DNA of 64,000 nt, from assembly GCA_031763025.1 (NCBI GenBank), contig JASSKH010000037.1:1-64000 (forward strand), in the 5' to 3' direction. The notes under the pieces were generated by a model. The model was not told the DNA's origin. It was given only the letters and a program-made list of their open reading frames with translations, and did not search any database. The DNA comes from Macrocystis pyrifera (lineage: Eukaryota > Sar > Phaeophyceae > Laminariales > Laminariaceae). Position 1 is the stretch's first letter; each line of letters begins with the position of its first letter. A program made the position numbers and the translations under genes. This document shows positions 47,022 to 57,764 of the stretch, one piece after another.

Positions 47022-47285
47022 ACTGTAGTATTCTGTCTCTACAGTGGATAGTTTAATGTAAGTATTGGATTGTATGAGGCATCCTGCACCAGGCAGGAGG
47101 CTTCGTCTGGTATTTCGCCCCGTGCTGAGAAGAGTTGCGTATCCCCTGCTCGGCGCGGGGTTAGTACCTGTAAATGATCTGGGTGTACGAGCCCAACAAT
47201 ACTGTAGTATTCTGTCTCTCTACGGTGGATCATTTGTTGTAAGTATTGGATTGGATGAGGCCTCCTGCGCCGGCCGGTGGTCCCG
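47022..47285 (+). repeat. Direct repeat, two units 180 bp apart
   Basis: About 47,022-47,100 and 47,203-47,285 share ACTGTAGTATTCTGTCTCT, AC(A/G)GTGGAT, GTAAGTATTGGATTG(T/G)ATGA and GGC(A/C)TCCTGC(A/G)CC. They lie just downstream of the hAT coding region and could be subterminal repeats of that element. Confidence 0.7.
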
Positions 47286-47366
47286 CCCATACTTTGTTGC
47301 GCCTCTTTTAGATTGCATTTATAGTTGACCGCTGGTCCGGGCAGACTTCTGTCACCCAAACGTCTA

Positions 47367-47870
47367 TCACATGAACTCAGCCCTTTCCCACAATCGCCGC
47401 AAAGCCCTTTCGGAACTCCGTCGACAATGGTAGCTTGCTAGCGTTCGCATAGCTCTGGCCACGTTTCTTCTTGCAAGCATGATGGAGCACAGGTCTCCAA
47501 CGAGGTGGGCGAGCGCTGAACAATTGCGCGTGACCTGACAGGTGGTGGCCTCGGTCCCACAGGCACAACCGAGCCGTCAACACCAGGTATGGCATGTCCA
47601 CCCGAGATGTGACCTTGCCAGTTGAGCATAGACTGTCAGTTGCCCACCGATAACAACACCCCAGAACTTCAAAGCCGTCCATGGCGACCTTTTTCTTCTC
47701 CGATAAGTACGCCAACACCTCGCGCTCGATTAGCACGCGCCGGCCCGTGTCAGGAACCACATACCACTGCCACCACCACAACCACTGGCTGCCGCCACCC
47801 TTGCGTCGCGACGTGTTTCGAGTCTTGAGAGCAGCATCTTCTTTTTCCTCAGAGCAGACACCGCGGATTC
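47367..47870 (-). pseudogene. hAT C-terminal dimerisation region
   Basis: One frame reads VPDTGRRVLIEREVLAYLSE, KKKVAMDGFEVLG and DMPYLVLTARLCLW. The reading then moves by one base to CGTEATTCQVTRNCSALAHL, VGDLCSIMLARRN and a stop at 47,367. The family pattern is EL..YL.....FD.L.WW.....(Y/F)P.L...AR.YL.I.ATS..SER.FSA, and the order and spacing fit. The WW is lost (GCCYRW), and S of the ATSxxSER motif is changed (TTCQVTRN). These changes, plus the frameshift, argue for decay. Confidence 0.8.
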
Positions 47871-47996
47871 GATGTCAACCAATGGTGCCGGCACAGGCGC
47901 GCACGGCTGCTGGTTCACCACGTACTTTGCGATAACCGCCTTCAAGTTCGCTTACGCTCACGGATGCTCCACCTTCTACAATGCCTTCCGCGTCCT

Positions 47997-48371
47997 CTAC
48001 CATTCCATCATCTCCAGCAGCACTTCTCGCGCGTACTGCGCTTCCAGGATACGGCCAGTAGACTGGGTCTGCTGTGTAGGGATGCCGACCGGTGGCGACA
48101 TGACGGTGGCGTCCTGGATAGGGATTGAGTGGGAGTCTCCCTTAACCCTCTCCAGCGCCTCCTGCACCATGAACACCCCTGGCTGATGTGCGTGTCCCTG
48201 GCCCCTTGCACCCGCCCCCTGCATCTGCCGCTTGTTCCAGAAATGACTGCGCACCTCCTTGGTGACGGCCCATTCTTGTGTTGTCAGCCTCCGCAGGTTC
48301 CGGGTTGCTAACGAAACTACTCGCTGATGGCCTTTTCCAAGGCCAGAAGTCCATCCATCATCTTGAACTGG
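47997..48371 (-). pseudogene. hAT middle segment
   Basis: After an acceptor (GTGAAACAG) the frame reads QFKMMDGLLALEKAISE and then a stop. A second frame carries LRRLTTQEWAVTKEVRSHFW, VFMVQEALERVKGDSHSIP and STGRILEAQYAREVLLEMME. This corresponds to the helical region of hAT between the TRW motif and the dimerisation domain. Frame changes separate it from the next piece. Confidence 0.6.
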
Positions 48372-48836
48372 CTGTTTCACACTATCGTAGAGACATGTTC
48401 AGCATGGGGGAACGTCTTGTGGCGTGGGATGGGGGGGGCGGCGGAGCATAGGACGTAAATGTCGATTTATTCTTTGTACATCGATGACATCTTGGTATGC
48501 TGTACGGTGTTTTTTTTTTTTTCTGTGCGATGGTCAAACAAGGGCAAAGGGCCTAAGCAGTTGGGAGCAGTATTCAGTACAGAAACGTTGCAAGACACGC
48601 AAATATTTTGAATATTGAAGTTTCGAAGTTTTAGTTACAAGATTCACCTAAAGCCAGGAAACGCATCGCACCATTTTGAGAAAACCAGCGATTGAAACAA
48701 AGAACGAGTCAGTGAATGCTTACGCAACATACATTGTCAAACATTTTAACATATGTATATTTAAGCAAATAGTTCGTGCGTACAACATCAACACAAATAA
48801 ACACCAGAGACAACACAAACGACAACCAGAGATTTT

Positions 48837-49170
48837 TCAATATTTATGCTGACAAGCGCAAGATAGTATTTGCTGTGGGCAGACTTCGAGTTCCCAATAA
48901 TTACAAATAGCAAATAACTTTGTTTCATTTCGACTGATGATATAGTTGATAGGGTAGAGACCTTTCTCCAGTGTCTGGGGTTCCTTCAACTTGTCGTTGT
49001 CAGCCGCGGAGTGGCCAAGACACCGACACAAGGTGCCAGCTTTTTATCGAGCCGGCCCATCTGTTGCTTCTGCGCCCAATGGCCTCAGTGCCCACAAGTG
49101 TGTCGACGCGGTGGCAGTTGCATTTGATGACGGGGTCGCCCAACGCCACGAACGCGTTGCCCTTGAGACA
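48837..49170 (-). pseudogene. hAT segment with CxCH and R-E-T-[KR] motifs
   Basis: Starts at ATTTGCAG (49,171-49,178) and reads CLKGNAFVALGDPVIKCNCH, RVDTLVGTEAIG. After a one-base shift it reads CRCLGHSAADNDKLKEPQTL, EKGLYPINYIISRNETKLFA, ICNYWELEV. In hAT proteins this region reads CxxHxLNL.....AL.. then S..N...L, then D.xTRW.S.Y.ML. Cys and His of CNCH, and RNETK in place of the TRW motif, are the anchors. Confidence 0.7.
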
Positions 49171-49511
49171 CTGCAAATGAGATCTAGACGGCCATAGGCT
49201 CCACGGACTCCCCCACAAAATCCCCAAAGTACTATCGCCTGCGCTGCGAATTTCGAGACACGAGACAGCCGATGGAACGTGAGAACATCATACAGTATAT
49301 TCAAACAAAAAACAGAAGCAGTAACAAAAACCAACAATACCTAGTACGGGGTATATTCGAATTGTAAACACCACTGGGTGAAGCAGCGAAACACAAAACC
49401 ATCAATATATAACATTCATTAAAAAAACAACCCAAACAGTGAAACAAAGATGTAACCAATAAAACAATGTACCAGCATTACTGTAGCAGTGAACATTAAA
49501 AAATTCCTCAC

Positions 49512-49600
49512 CGCTTCGATGCAGGGTCGGGTGTCGTCGGCAGTATCGGTGTCTAACAACGCTTGTGTAGCAGGCACGACGCGGGAAATCTCCGTGCTAC
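49512..49600 (-). pseudogene. Possible small hAT exon
   Basis: Between ..GACCAAAG and GTGAGGAATT the frame reads STEISRVVPATQALLDTDTA, DDTRPCIEA. In this position of hAT proteins a helix with a DTDTA-like stretch precedes the catalytic core. The phase does not join the preceding exon without a stop, so the boundaries are uncertain. Confidence 0.35.
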
Positions 49601-49723
49601 CTTTGGTCGCGTACGACATAGCGAAGGTGATGTATTATTTGACTAGCGCAATCGTCGGACTTAGCTGAGCACGAAGGAAAGCTACCTCGAACGACCGATA
49701 ATCGCGCGCGACGTTATACTCAC

Positions 49724-50032
49724 TCTGTGGAGTATAGGGCGTTCAACGTGTTACTGAAGATGCACGTCAACATTGTTTGATCCACGTAATCGGGGGACAG
49801 AGAACGCACAAAGGGCTTTAAGCCATGTCCACGCTCTCGCCGCCTGCGCCCACAAAGAGCTTCAAACAATCGTCGCACCGCTTCTGTTGCGGCCTTAGGT
49901 TGATGAAGAACCAGATGACGAAGCGGAAGTTGGCAAAATCCCTCTGCTTCTTGTACGTACTCCGTTTGAAGTAGGTGATGAGTGAACACGAGCTTGATGC
50001 ACGTGACGATGCACCTGCAAATGAGTGCGCCA
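49724..50032 (-). pseudogene. hAT exon before the catalytic core
   Basis: Bounded by CTCTTATCACAG and GTGAGTATAA; open in one frame throughout (103 codons). Its end, LKPFVRSLSPDYVDQTMLTC then IFSNTLNALYSTE, matches the F..FV..L.P.Y..PS...I...L..LY pattern that follows the BED domain in hAT transposases. In its first two thirds another frame (RDFANFRFVIWFFINLRPQQ, KRCDDCLKLF) looks more protein-like, which suggests an internal shift. Confidence 0.65.
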
Positions 50033-50413
50033 CTGTGATAAGAGAAAAAAAACAAAAGCGCCAACAAAAAAACGAAACAAATTGAAGAGGACAATAACGC
50101 CCTTTTTCTCTTGATGTGTTGTGTATTACTCTGTTGAATATTTGGCAACGTGCCAGAAAAAACATGAACATATGTTCCAAGCATACCTTTAAAAGACGAT
50201 GAGACTGTACTGACAATTTCCAATCTGCAACTGACCTAAACAAGTGAGAAAAGGAAAGAAAAAACACAGATGCACGTAGTTCGTTCCAAGAGGGACAAAC
50301 CGAGAACACGGGAGAAGACAGGGTGCTTATTGCTTGTCATGTTTCAATATTAGTAATCAGCGGGTACGCAAACTACTCAACGACTGCCGTTTCGAACGGG
50401 CGGCTTTCCTCTA

Positions 50414-50710
50414 CTACGCTGTGTCTAGGTCCTTTTTGATCTCCATCTCCGTGTCCCGATGAGAAGTCCCGAAGTGCCTGACCAGTCAGATGCTTCTGTC
50501 CCTTTTTATGTCGTCTGATGGAGTCCACCTCAGGACGTGGTTGCAAGTTTTCCCATTACCCTTGTTGAACAAACACATAATGTTCTCGTCGTTCGTGGAT
50601 GGGATAAATGACCTCGCAAGCCGTCAGCACTAAGCTGTCAACTTCCAGTTGCTGCATTGAGGCTTCTCGAGTGTTAAGGTCACGAGCTCTCGGCGGTCAG
50701 CATCGACCGT
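50414..50710 (-). pseudogene. hAT N-terminal BED-like zinc finger
   Basis: One frame reads TREASMQQLEVDSLVLTACE and VIYPIHERRE. After a one-base shift it reads NDENIMCLFNKGNGKTCNHV, LRWTPSDDIKRDRSI, a TGA stop, LVRHFGTSHRD, MEIKKDLDTA and a stop. Two Cys and HFGTSH (H-x4-H) give the C..C..H..H order of a BED finger, which binds the element ends. The Cys-Cys spacing is wider than in the usual CxxC form. Confidence 0.6.
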
Positions 50711-51455
50711 GCTCTCAATTTATCGTGGGGGTTTGCAACACCGTCTGGTTCGCGACCAACGAATCACTCACATCCACGCAATCGCTTGTATCCATCGCAT
50801 CGCCCAGTACAAGCCACGACAAGGCAGTATACCGGGTCTCTACACTACTAGTAGTAGCGCTTGGGGCTTTAGTCCAAAGAACTCATTGCTCTGCTGGACT
50901 ACGCACGCTTGGCAGGTTTGTGCGTCCACACACAAAAAGCGAAGGGTCTTTTCGATGAACAGCATCAACACATGCTGAAAAAAACAGTCAAGAAAGGATA
51001 ATTGAAATAAAAAGATATATTTATACAAGGTTCCCCTCCGGGAGGTGCCGTATTAATGGGGGAGTGGCGCAAGAGCGAAATAATATTCGTATGCAACCCT
51101 ACACACTTGTGTAGAAGTAGTACCTGCATCCACCCATCATATTAACGTGAAGAACACACACAACATATTTTTGAGGACAGACTATTATACTGTTGACGGA
51201 ATTAGTGTGGGATCATTACTACGATATAATATAAAATAGGGTATCGGTAAGTGGATATATTGATCCAGCTGACTCGCGGCGATTAATTTGTAAGTACAAA
51301 AAAGTTGCGCGAGGTCGAGGTTGCGCCATAATACTTTGTGACCGGTTGAGTAAGGTACAGCACATACATACTGGTACAATATATATGTTCCCCCAAAATA
51401 AATGTTTCTTGGTGCTCAGGGTAACATCAAGGTTCCACAGATAAATGCCCGAGAA
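50711..51455. other. Presumed upstream region of the hAT gene
   Basis: An acceptor-like tract and a weak frame (MDTSDCVDVSDSLVANQTVL from 50,795 on the minus strand) may belong to the transposase N-terminus. Otherwise nothing recognised. Confidence 0.3.
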
Positions 51456-52215
51456 CAAATCGTAGTCCGAGCACTGAGAGTATTGGAGTACTGGCGGCAA
51501 AAATATTGCCAGTACTGAGAAGGCCCAAATACTGAGAGTAATGAGAGTGTGAGCACCGAGAATACAGGAAAGTATGTACCCGCAGTACGAAATACTTGGA
51601 GTAAAGGCAATATGCGCAGTACAGAACCTCGAGATTCTGAGAGTATTCGCAGTACATGCGTATATTCCTCGCGAATGCGTATCTCGAAATACTGCCAGAG
51701 TGCTTGAAGTACTCAAGTTGTCTCCAGCGAAAGTGGTTTGCTCCAACTCCCACTCGTGTGAGACTATCTGGGTGTGTTTGGTGCCGAACGCTGAGCCTGA
51801 GAATTGTCGACGCGGTACACAGACGGTTGAAGTATACATTTTACTCACTCGAAGTATACTGGGCATATTGAGGGTATTTCATTACTGCGAGTACTGAGTC
51901 TCGCAGAAGCAGCAGTACGAACACTACTAACGGACGAAATACTGCTAGACTAGAACACTTCTAGTACCCGCGGTACAGAACCCCGAGATACTTGAAGCTC
52001 AACAGGGGGTATCCACGCCAGCAGCAGTAGCGAACCCCGCATTAGTGCGAGCCCGAAAGTATATACGAAGTAGTATCGACAGAACCTCACAATACTGCGA
52101 GTACTCGCCGTATCTCGAGTACGAAAACCCCGAAATAGTGCGAGTGTACGAAGTACCTACGATAAATATTATTGCAGTATTTTCTCGAACATACTTTGCT
52201 TTAACTCCCAACTAT
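51456..52215 (+). repeat. GTACT/AATACT-rich diverged minisatellite
   Basis: Short words such as CGCAGTACGAAATACT, GAGAGTATTCGCAGTAC, GCGAGTACTGAG and GGTACAGAACCCCGAGAT recur every 25-45 bases on one strand. A minus-strand frame of 215 codons (51,219-51,866) crosses it and reflects the repeat, not a gene. Confidence 0.75.
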
Positions 52216-52379
52216 TGGGAGTAGCTGTGAAATTTTGAGGTGTGAACGCACGGCACACGTAAGCGCGCCGAAACTCTTTACCTTGGGTAAAAACACGCAA
52301 GTAACATGTATTATATCATATTATACGTTCAGAAAAGCAAGGTAGATTAATGTACTGGTACAAAAAAAGTCAGAAGTGG

Positions 52380-52870
52380 AAAATAAACACAAGTAACTTT
52401 TTTACTGCTGTATATCATTATTATTAATAGTACCACAGTCTGTTGTAGTCCTGGTACAAAAAAAGTCAAAAGTTAATTTAGAAAAAAAAAAGCGTGGATG
52501 GTGCGAGTCGAACCTCGGAAACGAAATTTTTATCGCGCGCAGTATAAACGTCTACAGTACGCTACAACAGTGCTCGAACAACTGGGACGTCATGTTTTTT
52601 ACGCTATCTAAAACACTTTGCACGATCTCCTACAGCAGTAGAGTAGCTTGTACAGGTACAACTGCATATACAGCAGTACTGCTCTAGAATGCCACGCGAT
52701 AAACGTACGTGTACTGACCCCCTTTCAGCTTGCTCTAGGATCTATCGGTCAGCAATGTAGGACACACAGCAATGAGAACTACTGCTGTAAGCATGTTTTG
52801 TACGAACGCTGCTGTACGAATAAATTGTTGTACAGCAGTACGAACGATTTGTTTTTGTAGTACTCGAGAC
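52380..52870 (+). repeat. Cluster of TACTGCTGTA / TACAGCAGTA palindromic words
   Basis: ACTGCTGTATA, CTACAGTACGCTACAACAG, CTACAGCAGTAGAG, TACAGCAGTACTGCTCTAG, ACTACTGCTGTAAG, TGCTGTACGAA and GTACAGCAGTACGAACG occur within 500 bases. The same word is scattered through the whole window at lower density. Confidence 0.6.
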
Positions 52871-52972
52871 GACGAATATATCGACCCGGGGACAATGGGT
52901 CACACATTGAACTGATAGATCGGGTGGCTAGGTATCGGTTCGACTACGTAGCTCTTATAGACTGTAGCCTGT

Positions 52973-53372
52973 AGCTCCCTCTCTTTCGTGTCGCTTCGTA
53001 CGCGCAGCAGATATCTGTCCTTCCTGAGTACGTATGCTGTCCGTCTGGCAGGCTTTCTGAAGTCCTTGTGTCGTTTGTATACTTTTTTCATTTCAAATTT
53101 TTGTTTTTTATGTTATATTGTCTTTATTCTATTATTTTTGGTCCTGCTTGTGCTGTTGTGTTCTCGTACCCGGTACGCTGACTTTCTGTTGCTTGACACT
53201 TGAATTTATTTTCGATCATTTTTTATTTTTTGGTCTTCCTCCGTCTCACAGTCTGTGACCACGTAATCAGTATCTCTCTAGGATAAGGAATTAGGACGGA
53301 CACTGGGTGTACTAATGAAGCTGGGTAGCAAGGACGATTTAATGTGAAGACAACAACAACAACAACATTGCG
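52973..53372 (+). repeat. Dispersed repeat with (CAA)n end, copy 2
   Basis: Partner of 45,150-45,520. The end reads AATGTGAAGACAACAACAAC and further CAA units. Unlike copy 1 it has an 18-base in-frame addition in the conserved minus-strand frame (residues LVHPVS). An upstream minus frame carries the RRTAYVLRKDRYLLRVRSDT reading of the same region, shifted by one base relative to copy 1. Confidence 0.7.
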
Positions 53373-55883
53373 GAAGGTACGTGCATCGGCCAATGCCGAT
53401 GACAACAACAACGAACTACAGCAGTAGTAGTAGTACTGAGCTTACAGCACGGATCTTTCACATGCGCATAGTACCCTGCCTGCTGCAGCTGTTGGCGCAC
53501 TGTGCTGAGCACAGCTGGAACAGTGGCAATGTTTGATCACACACAGCAATACTAAGCAGAAGAAGCAGGGAGAGAGGTGTGTGATGCTGGTTGGTGTGTT
53601 CGTGGCGTGGTCAAGTGATCGATCGAATAAACCAACTGTGATAGCCGCAGTACGATCATCCATACGCGCAAGGTGTACGCACTGCTGCTGCTGCTGGGCA
53701 GTCGGGCAGCAGGGTTGTGGTGCTGTAGGAAGCTGAAGGTAAGCACGCTCTGTGCACTGTTGTGGCTATTGTTCTCTAGGCGGTGGTCCGTGCTCCGTGC
53801 AACACAAAAAAAATGTATAGGGATATACGTCATCCTGGGCATATATGGATCAAAAAGTACATGGCAGATGGTGGAATGCGGACTGCAGGCTCCGACAAAC
53901 GCAACCAACCACAGCAACACTGCGCATATGGGTGTGTCGCACACGCACGGCGGGTGGGCGGGGGGGCGGCAGCGTTGGAACGTTGGGATCTGTGCATGTT
54001 GTCTGTTGTGTACCTGGTATATGTCTGAGCTGTGTGCTCAGAGCTCGTGAGAGCCTAGGGATGAAAACAGACAGCATGGCATTGTATGTACCGATACGTA
54101 CGTACAAAGTAAGGTCTCTCGTACTGAAACCAGGGAAATCGTCTTATCCACTCCCGCCGGAAAAAAAACTTTGAGCGCCCGCCACGCGCTTCAGAGTGCA
54201 CGGATCGCGCCGAGACCTAGACCAGTGTGTCCGGCAGGGCTTCTCGTGTCCGTGTACTTACCGTTTTGCCTAAAAGTGCTCGTGCGAAGTGAAAAGTTGG
54301 CAAAAGTACGAAAATTTGACAAATATACGTATACATATATAGTACGGCGGGTTTAAACTCCAGTTTCTTGAAACCGGTGTGTCATACGTTTTTCTATAAT
54401 TGCTTGGAGTGGCCTTAGCGGTACCGTTTGGACGGTAATCCAGTGGTGCGGTGACTCTTGGGCAGTAATGCCCGGTGGCGATGATTGCTTGGCGATAACA
54501 CGATACGGCGGTAAATTTGAGGCGGTCCCGGTAACGTAGAGTATGGGGGTAATTGGTCGGGGGTATGCGGCTTTTCGTTTGTTTGCTCGACATCCTCCGG
54601 TCGTATCCGGCACTACCAAAACATGCGGAAATTTTCCCAGTACCGAGGCCGCCCATCTGGGCGGTAAGTTCATGCCTAGAAAAATCCCGCAAAGTATCCT
54701 GTCCATATCGGTGTGACCTCGGCATCCCAACACAGGCAGCCTTCTCCAGGCTAGCCCTCCTCTGTTGGATCTACGAACAGTAGGTCTACACCACGGGTGA
54801 AGATGTCAGATGATTCGTTCACGTGGAAGTGCTGTCATGTAACTCCTCCTGCGTAATCTCCCTTGTCCCTAATTCCCGGACGCGGTTGAAAGCAAAACCA
54901 GTCTACCATTCTTCGAGACTTTGGTGAGAAATGTCGTTACTAACGCTGAATGGAAATCTCTGCATGTTTCGCCTTATCGTGCACTGACGATTCTATCTAG
55001 GTATGTATGGCCATAATGAGTTTTACCTTGCTGTCCACGAACATGCGCAAACACACGGATTATTCCCACAATACTCCACACGGTACGTTCCCACGGTATG
55101 TAGCGTTATATCGGCCCCACGGGCGTTGACTTTGCGTTTACCTTTTAGAGCAATCGGTTGAGGCGACCGATCGTTGCTGACACGGTCACCACTCCCACAT
55201 AGTAGTTTCATTTAATGCTGGGCGTCGCACCAACAAACACCTGGGCCGTGTCTACATGGAAACGTTACGAATCTTTTTGAGGTTAACAGGATCCCTCATT
55301 TTGACTGGCGCTAGTGTGAGAAGTGATTCAGATCGTATAAAAGTGTTCTTCATCCCGAGATTGTCTGATGTCCTCGGCCGCAAATCTAGCCCTTGTCGTT
55401 GCAAATCAGCTGTTCTTGTCCATCTTCGAGGTAAACACCCACAGCGTGCATAGCCCTTCAAGGCCTGCGGTAACAGTTTTGGGGGCACGCTATTTGGATT
55501 TTGAGGGGGTTATCGTCAACACGGGAGTGCAGTTTCTAAGGCATCAATGTTTACCGCCCTTGTGCCGGGGTCGTGAACTTGGATGCACTTGTCGTTTTAT
55601 AACGGCCCCACTCCACCTTCATATTGTTGCGCGACGCGGCTTTGTATTGTTGCCAGTCAATATCAGCTACCGACCTGCGGGGGAAGCTCTACGTTTGCCT
55701 GGAAAATCTTGGGCATGCGCACGCTCATCCCCCCTCTGTTTTCGACAGCAGGTCCTCCAACCCTCATAGTCACTGCATCCTCCGTCGTTGAGGCCCTACA
55801 CCTCGAGATATTCCAGAAACCACCGCTTCGGACGCTGATACAGGCATCGCGCCCTCAACGTTAGGGTCTATCCTTAGCCGGTA
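53373..55883. other. Unassigned region
   Basis: No supported gene. GCGGTAA-type words recur loosely at 54,410-54,560 (GGTAATCCAGTGGTGCGGTGA, GGCAGTAATGCCCGGTGGCG, GGCGGTAAATTTGAGGCGGT), probably a degraded minisatellite. Frames at 53,673-54,050 and 55,368-55,769 (+) are unassigned. Confidence 0.35.
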
Positions 55884-56400
55884 TCAGCCGTTTAGCCCTC
55901 GAAGTGTTGAGTCTGACTTTGGGTGTGGTCCTGTACTATCACGGAAATCCCCCCCGACCCCGAGTTTCTGCGCGCGGTTGGGTAACTTGTGACAGGGCCG
56001 CTGGGAAACTATCATGGAAACCTTGGACAGTCCCCAAGACTGATTCGTCGACCGGGTCGAATTTGTTAGCGATGTATGTCTCTTGTCCCTCGGCTTTGAA
56101 TCCACCGTCAGCGTTACCGTATAACACGCTTGACAGCACACCCCACTCGGATGGCATTTGTCTTTACAACAGCGCACTCGAGTGTAAGTTTCCAGTTCTA
56201 GCTTAACGACGGTCACTTGGGCACCGTAGGTGCGTTGAATATCACCGCCTCTTTCGGAAGGGTGCCTGAAAAAGGTATTATAGTCGAAAATGATCACACC
56301 CGGTGGATAGGCCGATGGACACCGTTATTCCACAACACGGCCCACCGGTATGGATACTGGTGCCAGGAGGATAAGACTGCTACAGTGGGCCGATCACGGG
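55884..56400 (-). pseudogene. Possible decayed beta-helix-type sequence
   Basis: A minus-strand frame from 56,297 reads IIFDYNTFFRHPSERGGDIQ, then RTYGAQVTVVKLELET. The F..N......GG.I....GAQVTV pattern resembles a PMP/beta-helix turn. Just upstream another frame reads TSIHTGGPCCGITVSIGLST. In a third frame WGVLSSVLYGNADGGFKAEG and YIANKFDPVDESVLGTVQGF are protein-like. The reading changes frame between pieces. No splice pair as clean as that at 26.15 kb was seen. Confidence 0.27.
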
Positions 56401-56816
56401 ACTTGTGGTTACATCCCGGTCCGACTTCTACGGTCTTGCAGTAAACGTACGGTAGGTGATCTGTGTGAGCTGGAGAGGAAGACTCCATGTAAAGATATCA
56501 CTCATCTGTTTTTCGTCAGTTGAAAACCGTCTCGGACGTGCGATCCTAAGCAATTTTATTGTCTGATGTGGTACCGATAGTCGTTCCTCCGTGTAGCAGG
56601 AAGGCGTCGTGTTTGATATCAAACCCGGGTATGAGGCATGGGTCTTACTATCACTGGCATTTGTAGGGAAAATAGTGAAGCCATTGCTGTCTCTGGATTT
56701 AGCCACACCAGAAATTACATCAATTCATTGACGCTGTCATCCATACGAAAGAAAATCCGCCGCTGAAGCGGTTCTTAGTTCGATGCAGCTCACCGTTCAT
56801 GCTACGCTTCCCACGC
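56401..56816. other. Unassigned spacer
   Basis: Short minus-strand frames only; nothing recognised. Confidence 0.35.
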
Positions 56817-56960
56817 CTCACGGCGCTTAGCGCGTGGTGCAAGCAATGTCTGCCTGGTCGGTGAAAACCCGACGTGCTCCGTCCCGGCGTTCTAGGGATG
56901 CAGGGTCAATGGTAATATGACTACGGCCCTTCACGATAGTGAGTACACCCCCCCCTCCCC
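56817..56960 (+). repeat. Short dispersed repeat, copy 3
   Basis: CCTCACGGCGCTTAGCGCG, TGGTGCAAGCAATG, TGCCTGGTCGGTGAAAACCC, GGCGTTCTAGGGATGCAGGG and a C-rich end match the 19.4 and 25.6 kb copies. Confidence 0.75.
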
Positions 56961-57764
56961 CTCGCTACAACGCCCATTCGCTGGCACGCACTTTAATTGC
57001 GGAGGTCTCATACATCATGTGGTTCATCGGGGGTGCGCTAGATAGCACGCCCCACTACCAATGCGCACCCGGCGGCCCAGATGTCAAGGCCAAACAAATA
57101 TTACCGCCGGCGTGCTTTCATGCGTGTTGTCCGGCCTGCTTTATGAAATTAACCTACGTCGCCCGAGCTTAAACTGACTATGCTCCGTCTTCTCCTTCGG
57201 AGAGATCATGTTCTGCCAACGGAGGCACTGCCAATGTTCGAAAATGGGTAGTCGATATATTGGGTAAATGCGGTGTATTCCCCCGTACCGGCTTATCCAT
57301 CCCATACAACGTAGATCAGGTATGGGCCCGCATTAGGAAAAGTAGCGGGATGATCAAAAATAAAAAACATTTATAGTGCCAACACGCCCCCCCACCCCCC
57401 CCTAGTCTTAGCTCCAGAACCTATAGTATCGGGATAATTGCCCAGCACTCCCATGAGTTAAAGCACCATTGCTCTATCGTTGTTGACGATGCATCAATAA
57501 GATGTTGCACTCGATCGTTCATTGTAAGAGACATGAGCAATACTGCATCATTTTTTCACTTGTCTATAATATAACGATTGCCGCCTACTGCATCCGGAAA
57601 CTTGGACGTCGCCTCAGGCGGATCTTTGTGCGAGCTAGGAAACTTGTTTATGCCGCAGTAAACTAACTTGTTTAGGTTGGTCGTGCTATGACGTCATCTC
57701 CGTTCTAGCAGGTTGAAATACAGCTACAGCGTCTTCTTGTGTCGACACATACTATGCACTATAT
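56961..57764. other. Unassigned spacer with C-rich tract
   Basis: A C-rich tract lies at about 57,387-57,403. Nothing else recognised. Confidence 0.35.

Larger units (their letters stand above)
47367..50710 (-). pseudogene. hAT-superfamily transposase, decayed
   Basis: Consecutive minus-strand pieces match the hAT transposase in order: an N-terminal BED-like zinc finger; the motif FVRSLSPDY before the catalytic domain; KCNCHRVDTLV (the CxxH..L region of the RNase H fold insert); HSAADNDKLKE and ISRNETK (the LxxxxxTRW region); QEWAVTKEVRS; and the C-terminal dimerisation domain (EVLAYLSEKK..MPYLVLTARL..GTEATTCQ..FSA-type). hAT transposases cut and paste short-TIR elements, leaving 8-bp duplications. 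Splice-like signals (CTTATCACAG, GTGAGTAT, GTGAGG, ATTTGCAG) punctuate the pieces, so the gene had introns. At least four frame changes and several in-frame stops (for example after DRSI in the BED segment) show it is inactive. The stretch with the first catalytic Asp is not recognisable. Terminal inverted repeats and flanking 8-mers were not found by eye. Confidence 0.8.

Noticed and set aside
51219-51866. 215-codon minus-strand frame
   Set aside because: Lies mostly in the GTACT-rich minisatellite. Periodic composition explains the lack of stops.
52489-52560. tRNA-like sequence on the minus strand (GGTTCGACTCGCACC followed by a T run)
   Set aside because: Looks like a B box and a pol III terminator, but the T stem does not pair and there is no matching acceptor strand upstream.
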